DNA of 40,996 bases, taken from positions 1-40,996 of the IMG/VR virus record IMGVR_UViG_3300036817_000042. One strand, given 5' to 3'. This document shows, piece after piece, positions 35,439-40,996 of the stretch. The DNA is from a virus. Made by a program: the position numbers and the translations under genes. Within the stretch, counting starts at the first letter, position 1. Every line of letters begins with the position of its first letter. Below the pieces are notes generated by a model. The model had not been told where the DNA came from. It was given only the letters and a program-made list of their open reading frames with translations, and ran no database searches.

Positions 35439-38361
35439 CTTCGTTCTCAACGTCCGCCAGATCATGGAGTTTCCGCTGAAGGCAGCGGCAGCGCCAACAG
35501 ACGCGGTGTTGCTCCAGGCCAACGGGCTTGGCGGTCCCTATCAGTTCTCGACCGCCTACGGCCTCGTGACCGGCGCGCTCGACTGGGAAGGCGCGGACCT
35601 TGGCGTCGGCGTCCCGCTACCCGGCGATGCCTCCGATACCGGCGTGCTCTCGACCATGTTCCTCACCCCGCTGGGCTGTACGTTCGGCTGGAATTTCTAC
35701 ACCACGGCGACCGGCCCGGCCCCGCTGGGACCGGGACCGTCGGCCTCGCTATGCTTTGACACTGGCGGCTTCACCTGGAACGTGCTGGGTGCCGGCGACC
35801 TCATGGCGCTGGAACTCGATGGTGAGCTTTACCTGCCTGTCAACACGCTGACTGTTGCACGTGAACCGCAGACTGCGCTGGAGGTAGCAACCAAATCCTA
35901 TGCCGACAATATCTATGATAGCCTGTATACGCTGTGGCAAAATGATACCGTTCACAGTTTCAACGGTCGAATTGGCGCTGTTGTCTTGTCGCTTGCCGAT
36001 GTGCTCGACGTCGGTGGTGCTCCGATCGACAGTCCCGCCTTCATCGGATCGCCCACCGCGTCCACCGCGTCCACTGGCGACATCAGTAGCCGCATTGCCA
36101 CGACCGCATTTGTCGCAACCGCAATCGCGGATGCCGTGGCAGAAGCACTGACCGACGTCGTTGACAGCTTCAATGGCCGCAGGGGCGATGTTGTCCTATC
36201 GCTGACCGACATCGAAAATGCTGGTGGTGCTCCACTCAACAATCCCGATTTCACCGGCACGCCGCGCGCACCCACGCCGCCGTGGGATGACGAATCGACG
36301 CGCATTGCCAACACCCAATGGGTATGGCGCGCGGTCGAGTTCGGCATCGAAGAATTGCGCGATGACGTCGTGCTGACATGGAACGGGCGGCTTGGTCACG
36401 TTGAACTGCGCTGGGATGACGTCGAAGACGTCGGCGGTGCGCCGCGCCATGATCCCGAGTTCACCGGTCATCCAACCGCACCGACGCCGCCGCCGATCTC
36501 AGATGACGCATCGATCGCAACGACCGCGTTCGTCAAGCATTTCATCAGTCAGAACATTGCCGGTGTCGCCACCTTCAACGGGCGCATGGGCCATGTTGTC
36601 TTGCGATGGGATGACATTGAAGATGCTGGCGGTGCGCCGCTACACTCGCCGCAGTTCACCGGCACACCGACCTCGACCAATCCGCCTGCGTTCGACGTCA
36701 GTCATCGCATCGCCACCACCGAATGGGTGCATGAGTTCTTTGAAGAAGCCCATCCGGAAGGCGTCGTGTGGAGCTTCAACGGACGTCACCGCGATGTTGA
36801 TCTGCGGCTGGAAGACATCATCCAAGCCGGCGGTGCGCCGATCTTTTCGCCGGAGTTTGAAGGCGTTCCATCTGCGCCGACGCCGCCGTTCGAGTCCGAC
36901 GACTTCACGATCGCCAACACCCATTGGGTCCAGGAGCATTTGCGCGACTTGTACCGCGACGTGATCGAACGGATTGAAGACAGCGTGGTCACATTCAACG
37001 GACGGCGTGGCCATGTCACGCTGGAACTGAATGACATCCTCGCTGCCGGTGGAGCGCCGCGCCACAGTCCGCACCTGACCGGAGAGGGGACGTCACCAAC
37101 GCCGCCAGCCGGCGACGCCAGCGATCGCATTGCGACGACGGAGTTCGTTCGATCGGCCATTGAAAAGAACCTGCCGGCGATCGGCCCACCAGGACCACGC
37201 GGACCGCGCGGCCGCATGGGCGAGAGCTTCCGCGTCAAGGCCAGCGTCTACTCGTGGCGTGAGCTTCCGCTCTACGGCAACGAGGTCGGCGACGTCCGCA
37301 TAACGGAGGACACTGGCATCGGCTACGTGTGGGTGTGCGAGTACGTGCCGAAGCCGCCGAAGCCGCCACCGCATCCGGAACCGTTTTACGAGTGCATCCG
37401 GGCGACGCCGGGGCCGTGGCCGGTATTCGAGCCGCCCGCGTTCGGGCCGCCGTTCATGCACCGGCCGCCGCATGAAGACGAGCGCGAGAGGGAATGTCAC
37501 TGGTCGCCCATCGGCTTGCTACGAGGTCCGCGTGGCGAGCAAGGTGAACGCGGTCCAGAGGGGCCGCGCGGCGATCCTGGACCGCCGCTGCGGGCGAGAG
37601 GTGTAATCCCGACCTATCATCAACTGCCTCTCTTTGGTAATCGCATCGGCGATTTATTCATTACCGAGTTTGAGCCGGAGGGCCACGCCTTCGTCTGGGA
37701 TGGCTACCGGTGGGTCGATATGGGCTACTGGCGCGGTCCGGAAGGTCCGCGTGGACCTCAGGGCGAGCGCGGCGAGCGCGGCGAAGGTCTGCGCATCGTC
37801 GGCACTGTCACGCACCCCAGCCAGTTGCCCGAGTACGGCAACGAACCCGGAGATATCTGGATTGATACCAGCACCGGCCACGCTTGGGTTTGGGAAGGCG
37901 AGCGCTGGGAAGACATCGGCCCGATTGCCGGCCTTCCCGGTCCACCCGGCCCGCAAGGACCGATAGGCCCGCCCGGTCCGCCCGGCCCGCAAGGGGAAGG
38001 CAATCGTATTCTCGGTACCGTCCGCGATTATGACGACTTGCCTGTCTATGCCAATGTGATCGGTGACATCTGGATCACCGCCGATGATGGCCATGGCTGG
38101 CGTTGGATCGGTTACACTTGGGTTGACATCGGTCTATTGCGCGGTCCGCCCGGCGAACCGGGGCTGGACGGCGAGCGTGGTCCGCCCGGCGAACAGGGCG
38201 AGCGCGGTCCACCGGGAGAATCCGGCGCTGCTGCCGTCGATGATGAACCACCGGAAAATCCCACTTCCGGCCGGCTGTGGTTCGACACACGAGATGCCCG
38301 GCTTTACATCTGGACCGGAGACGAGTGGGTGACGACGTGCTGTTGCGGCGGGAGTCACTGA
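35431..38361 (+). CDS. Tail fibre with six repeats and collagen-like segments
   Basis: 976 residues. N-terminal 170: virion-attachment domain. Residues about 180-580: six copies of a 65-70 residue unit, F-N-G-R-x-G-x-V-x-L ... G-G-A-P ... P-x-F-x-G-x-P-x-A-P-T-P-P ... R-I-A-T-T-x-F/W-V. Then four modules (LPLYGNEVGDVRITEDTGIG type) separated by G-x-y collagen-like stretches (GPPGPRGPRGRMG; GPRGEQGERGPEGPRGDPG; GLPGPPGPQGPIGPPGPPG and others) that probably trimerise. C-terminus TTCCCGGSH. Trimeric receptor-binding fibre. The module order repeats at DNA level but diverged, so recombination may vary its length. Confidence 0.88.
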   Translation: MDDFVLNVRQIMEFPLKAAAAPTDAVLLQANGLGGPYQFSTAYGLVTGALDWEGADLGVGVPLPGDASDTGVLSTMFLTPLGCTFGWNFYTTATGPAPLGPGPSASLCFDTGGFTWNVLGAGDLMALELDGELYLPVNTLTVAREPQTALEVATKSYADNIYDSLYTLWQNDTVHSFNGRIGAVVLSLADVLDVGGAPIDSPAFIGSPTASTASTGDISSRIATTAFVATAIADAVAEALTDVVDSFNGRRGDVVLSLTDIENAGGAPLNNPDFTGTPRAPTPPWDDESTRIANTQWVWRAVEFGIEELRDDVVLTWNGRLGHVELRWDDVEDVGGAPRHDPEFTGHPTAPTPPPISDDASIATTAFVKHFISQNIAGVATFNGRMGHVVLRWDDIEDAGGAPLHSPQFTGTPTSTNPPAFDVSHRIATTEWVHEFFEEAHPEGVVWSFNGRHRDVDLRLEDIIQAGGAPIFSPEFEGVPSAPTPPFESDDFTIANTHWVQEHLRDLYRDVIERIEDSVVTFNGRRGHVTLELNDILAAGGAPRHSPHLTGEGTSPTPPAGDASDRIATTEFVRSAIEKNLPAIGPPGPRGPRGRMGESFRVKASVYSWRELPLYGNEVGDVRITEDTGIGYVWVCEYVPKPPKPPPHPEPFYECIRATPGPWPVFEPPAFGPPFMHRPPHEDERERECHWSPIGLLRGPRGEQGERGPEGPRGDPGPPLRARGVIPTYHQLPLFGNRIGDLFITEFEPEGHAFVWDGYRWVDMGYWRGPEGPRGPQGERGERGEGLRIVGTVTHPSQLPEYGNEPGDIWIDTSTGHAWVWEGERWEDIGPIAGLPGPPGPQGPIGPPGPPGPQGEGNRILGTVRDYDDLPVYANVIGDIWITADDGHGWRWIGYTWVDIGLLRGPPGEPGLDGERGPPGEQGERGPPGESGAAAVDDEPPENPTSGRLWFDTRDARLYIWTGDEWVTTCCCGGSH

Positions 38362-38362
38362 C

Positions 38363-39238
38363 ATGGTGGAATTTCCGCGATATCCGACAATCGACGAAGT
38401 GTTCGAAGACTGGCGGTGGGACGGCGAGAAATGGGTCTGCACTATTCCGATCGGGACAGTGCGGTTCAGGTATGGTCTGCTGCAATTCTGGGACGGCGAC
38501 GATTGGGACACGATTCCGATCCCGTCGCCCGAGCTTACTGTCACCACGCAGATTTTCGATGCTCCGGGTGCCTACACCTACTATCCGCCATCAGGATTGA
38601 CACATGCGATTGTGGAATGTTGGGCGGCAGGAGGCGGCGGTGGCGGCGCGTTGACCAGCGGCAGTGCAAGCTTGGCTGGCGCGGGAGCCGGCGGCGGTCA
38701 GGGAGCTTATGTCCGCAGCACGTTGTCAGCGACCATCATCGGACCATCGCAATCGCTTTATGTCGGCGCGGGAGGAGCCGGCGGTTCGGGTACGGCCAAT
38801 GTCGCGGCAGCAACCGGGTTGATCGGCGAGGCCAGCCGTTTCGGCAGTCCGGTAGGACTTCTTTTGCTGGCCGCTCCCGGTGAAGGTGGCGCACCTTATT
38901 TTGCTGACGATGTTCTAATTCCAGTGGCGGGGGACGGTGGTCTGGCGGAAAATAGTATAGGACAAATACGCACAGGAGGCATCGCGGGTTTTCCAGGGTT
39001 TACCGTTGAGGGATGGAACAGGGCCGGAGGTGGTGTCGGATGGAGCATACAGGGATTGGGAGGCGGTAATAGTGAAGACCCACGTCCTATAAGAAATAGT
39101 ACTTTTGCGGGAGAAAATGGCGGTCCATCGGCGGGAGGAAATGGCGGCGTCGTCTTTGGGGTATCGTCGCCGTCACGTACGATAGCGGGCGGCAGAGGCG
39201 GTAACGGCCGCGTTGTCGTAACGGAGTTCAGATTATGA
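38363..39238 (+). CDS. Glycine-rich fibre tip protein
   Basis: 291 residues. N-terminal 70 residues share W-x-W-D-G-E-K-W and Q-F-W-D-G-D-D-W motifs, then a Gly-rich sandwich (AAGGGGGGALTSGSASLAGA, VGAGGAGGSG, AGENGGPSAGGNGGVVFG, GGRGGNGRVVV). This is the glycine-rich domain found at tips of phage fibres and in T-even gp38-type adhesins, where variable loops contact the receptor. Starts 1 nt after the fibre stop, with GGGAG upstream. Likely the distal fibre component. Confidence 0.82.
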   Translation: MVEFPRYPTIDEVFEDWRWDGEKWVCTIPIGTVRFRYGLLQFWDGDDWDTIPIPSPELTVTTQIFDAPGAYTYYPPSGLTHAIVECWAAGGGGGGALTSGSASLAGAGAGGGQGAYVRSTLSATIIGPSQSLYVGAGGAGGSGTANVAAATGLIGEASRFGSPVGLLLLAAPGEGGAPYFADDVLIPVAGDGGLAENSIGQIRTGGIAGFPGFTVEGWNRAGGGVGWSIQGLGGGNSEDPRPIRNSTFAGENGGPSAGGNGGVVFGVSSPSRTIAGGRGGNGRVVVTEFRL

Positions 39239-39501
39239 AAGTAGAGCTTGAAGAACGGGAATGGAATCAGATCATCGCGGCAGTAGCGGCGCAACATCCG
39301 CTGATCGCCAAGATTTCCTCGCAACTCGTGCAGCAGAAGATGTATCCTCATGCCGGCACAGAAGCATACCCGCAAGGCCAACACGCCGAAGAAGCGGCGG
39401 CAATGGGAGCACGTCAGAGCGTCGGCGGAATCGCGGGGGCTGCCTACGGGGCAAGCGATCCGAATGGCAAGTGGAGTTCTGAAAAGGCAAGGGAGAAGTA
39501 A
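39235..39501 (+). CDS. Small protein after the fibre genes, 88 aa
   Basis: ATGA overlap with the fibre-tip stop. Helical N-terminus VELEEREWNQIIAAVAAQHP, I-S-S-Q-L-V-Q-Q-K, then a small-residue-rich end. Could be a fibre chaperone by place in the operon, without sequence proof. Confidence 0.65.
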   Translation: MKVELEEREWNQIIAAVAAQHPLIAKISSQLVQQKMYPHAGTEAYPQGQHAEEAAAMGARQSVGGIAGAAYGASDPNGKWSSEKAREK

Positions 39502-39533
39502 GAGCCGGCGACGTCGCAGGTAGGAGAAACACC

Positions 39534-39863
39534 ATGGAAGAAGTTGAGCATACCAACGGCCAAACTCACGAGAAACCGCCGGCACGGCCGCTCGCAGTTC
39601 ACACATACGCAGCGTTCTCGGACGGCGTAATTCGCGGTGTGTGGGTCAATATGGATTTCAAAATAGTTCATATCGAGAATACGGCGCTCTCGCAGGTGCC
39701 GCGCGATATGATGCAGATACTCGATCCACAGGTTTTAGGATCGGTTGAAACCAGCGAGGAAAAGGGTTTGCCGCTGATTGAGAGTAATATTCAGCCCGAT
39801 GAAACAACGCCGGTCGCTGAAGACGCAAGGCAGCGCGAGGGCGGACGCAGGAGGAACCGGTGA
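39534..39863 (+). CDS. Hypothetical protein, 109 aa
   Basis: GTAGGAGAAACACC precedes ATG 39534. Core strands VRGVWVNMDFKIVHIENT-like (GVIRGVWVNMDFKIVHIENT), polar ends, and an Arg-rich C-terminus (R-R-R-N-R). Unknown function. Its stop overlaps the GTG of the next gene. Confidence 0.65.
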   Translation: MEEVEHTNGQTHEKPPARPLAVHTYAAFSDGVIRGVWVNMDFKIVHIENTALSQVPRDMMQILDPQVLGSVETSEEKGLPLIESNIQPDETTPVAEDARQREGGRRRNR

Positions 39864-40015
39864 AACGCTGGCCGATCATCCGGCACATCAGATGGCTGAT
39901 TCTTCTGTATCGTGTCAACAGACACTATGCTGTCTGGCTTGAGCTTGGCTATCTGCCGGTCCATGCCGATCAGGATTACGCGCACCTGGAGCGCATCCGT
40001 CGCGGTGAGGCATGA
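39860..40015 (+). CDS. Conserved small basic protein, 51 aa
   Basis: GTG 39860 overlaps the preceding TGA (GTGA) behind GGAGGAAC; its TGA overlaps ATG 40012. Reads (M)KRWPIIRHIRWLILLYRVN then W-L-E-L-G-Y-L-P-V-H-A-D. I recall related short proteins (K-R-W-P-I-I-R-H-x-R-W) from phages of Rhizobiales. Possibly membrane-peripheral; function unknown. Confidence 0.7.
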   Translation: MKRWPIIRHIRWLILLYRVNRHYAVWLELGYLPVHADQDYAHLERIRRGEA

Positions 40016-40374
40016 TGGTCAAGGAATTGCTGGCGCAGATCAGAGGTCCGGGAGCAAAGGCGTTCACCGCCGGCATCGTACTGTGGAATGACAAGGTGGT
40101 TGAGACTGCACCGATCCTTGGTTACATGAAGGGATGGACGCGCGACCGGGTTCGGGAATATTGCGAGCGACGCAACTGGTCCGTCAGAGTGGTCCAACAA
40201 ATAGAGCGGACCGACATCAATCCGAAAGGCAGCTTGACAACGCTCCAGCTGTTGGCTTACGGTCAGAAGGTAACCCAGGAGCATGGTGATGAAGAATTTG
40301 GTAGCAGCGATCGTGTTGGCGATGTGCGTGTGCGCCGCGATCTCGACGGCAAGAGCGGAGATGGTGTGCGCTGA
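40012..40374 (+). CDS. Hypothetical protein, 120 aa
   Basis: MMVKELLAQIRGPGAKAFTA start, coupled to the gene before. Beta-helical core (GIVLWNDKVVETAPILGYMK, GWTRDRVREYCERRNWSVRV) of about 90 residues. The last 30 residues overlap the next gene's signal peptide region in another frame and look like read-on. Function unknown. Confidence 0.65.
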   Translation: MMVKELLAQIRGPGAKAFTAGIVLWNDKVVETAPILGYMKGWTRDRVREYCERRNWSVRVVQQIERTDINPKGSLTTLQLLAYGQKVTQEHGDEEFGSSDRVGDVRVRRDLDGKSGDGVR

Positions 40375-40489
40375 ATGGGCGCGAGGCCAAGGCGGCAATC
40401 TTGTCTGTGTCCGCTGGGTGCAGAATCAGACCTACACACCGCCGCGCGGCAACCCAGGGTGTCTTGGCGGCATCTGCGGAACGCGCTAG
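40289..40489 (+). CDS. Secreted Cys-rich peptide, 66 aa
   Basis: Clear signal peptide: MKNLVAAIVLAMCVCAAIST then A-R-A before E. The mature 43 residues have four Cys (V-C, V-C, G-C-L-G-G-I-C) that could form two disulfides in the periplasm. AGGAGC lies ten bases before ATG 40289; ATG 40283 is also possible. May be a superinfection-exclusion or envelope protein (inference). Confidence 0.7.
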   Translation: MKNLVAAIVLAMCVCAAISTARAEMVCAEWARGQGGNLVCVRWVQNQTYTPPRGNPGCLGGICGTR

Positions 40490-40515
40490 TATAGACGCGG
40501 TGATCGGGGGACGCG

Positions 40516-40996
40516 ATGGCGAAGAAAACTGTTGTCGTCCCCAAACCTTGGCATTTATATGTAATCATTTGCAAAGAAAAAAATCACTTATATGTAGGTA
40601 TAACTCAATATCCTGAAAAAAGAATTGTTCAACATATCAAAGGTCGTGGATGCCCATTTACAGCGTATTATGGATATAAATCACATATACTAGCGGAAAC
40701 TACATACGAAAGTCGCGAGGAAGCAGAGGCCGCAGAAGTTAATCAGGTATTGGAAATTCAGCGTAAATACAAAAAACATGTTGTAGCTGGCGGACCATGG
40801 ACGGACCTTGACGGACAGTTACTAGACAGGGAAAATCTTACTAAGCTACAGCGACAATGGTACAACAGTCAGACTCGTCCATCTGGTTCATGGCCGCTAC
40901 CTCCAGGCTCAATAGTTCCGCGCAACAGGAATGAATTGATACAGACTTTACGAGACAGCTTGGCGATCGAGAAGGCGAAAGCGAAGAAAAGAGGAA
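40516..40996 (+). CDS. GIY-YIG nuclease, 3' end beyond the window
   Basis: From ATG 40516 (GGGGGA upstream) the frame is open to the end of the window, at least 160 codons. HLYVIICKEKNHLYVGIT (residues 14-31) followed by K-R-I-V-Q-H is the GIY-YIG catalytic start, here in the variant form x-Y-V ... Y-V-G. Codon use is much more AT-rich (tta, tat, aaa, ata) than the rest of the phage, so it is probably a recent acquisition and a homing endonuclease. The C-terminal domain after residue 90 is not identified. Confidence 0.8.
   Translation, partial: MAKKTVVVPKPWHLYVIICKEKNHLYVGITQYPEKRIVQHIKGRGCPFTAYYGYKSHILAETTYESREEAEAAEVNQVLEIQRKYKKHVVAGGPWTDLDGQLLDRENLTKLQRQWYNSQTRPSGSWPLPPGSIVPRNRNELIQTLRDSLAIEKAKAKKRG

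Overview
The window is part of the genome of a tailed double-stranded DNA phage. The tail tube/hub, ejection-like and connector genes look podovirus-like. Recognisable genes are portal, large terminase, scaffold, HK97-type capsid, connector, beta-propeller tail hub, collagen-like tail fibre, ERF annealing protein, YqaJ exonuclease, SF3 helicase and two mobile nucleases. I see no integrase, RNA polymerase, DNA polymerase, tRNA or rRNA gene. GC content is high (near 60% by eye). Several small proteins look like ones I associate with phages of Alphaproteobacteria, so such a host is likely but not proven.

Layout. (1) 46-2425, minus strand: small early-type genes including DUF932. Three promoters there share an inverted repeat GTCAAC/GTTGAC around the -10 box. 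(2) 2777-8836, plus strand: a tightly coupled operon of small genes, YkgJ-like and HTH proteins, ERF recombinase, an IS110-C-terminal-like helix-hairpin-helix protein, YqaJ nuclease. It is interrupted by one long non-coding repeat array and ends in a second. (3) 9351-31717, minus strand: the virion operon. In transcription order it runs terminase, portal, HNH, scaffold, capsid, connector, tail hub, a chain of arginine-rich micro-genes, tail and internal proteins, and a small membrane protein. A third array lies just upstream of scaffold. (4) 31718-32169: a structured non-coding gap. (5) 32170-34117, minus strand: one small gene and an SF3 helicase. (6) 34221-40996, plus strand: small proteins, fibre adaptor, collagen-like fibre, glycine-rich fibre tip, possible host-interaction genes, and a GIY-YIG gene cut by the window edge.

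Two things stand out. First, three arrays (6793-7566, 8850-9358, and 25170-25356 in reverse) contain two alternating 8-nt boxes, A = AGNAANCC and B = AGCGNGCC. Spacers are about 10 nt with unrelated sequences, giving an 18-nt period. The arrays do not code for protein. All three point the same way as the transcription entering them. I know of no described element of this kind. Second, between 17634 and 19814 the virion operon holds a chain of very short overlapping genes (24-63 codons). Their products are extremely arginine-rich and protamine-like, with start and stop codons coupled. Most are under 60 aa and would be missed by normal gene callers.

How the genes fit together: ERF plus YqaJ make a recombination pair. 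The SF3 helicase implies replication that borrows host polymerase, or a polymerase outside the window. The minus-strand operon builds the head and tail. The right plus-strand block builds the host-recognition fibres.
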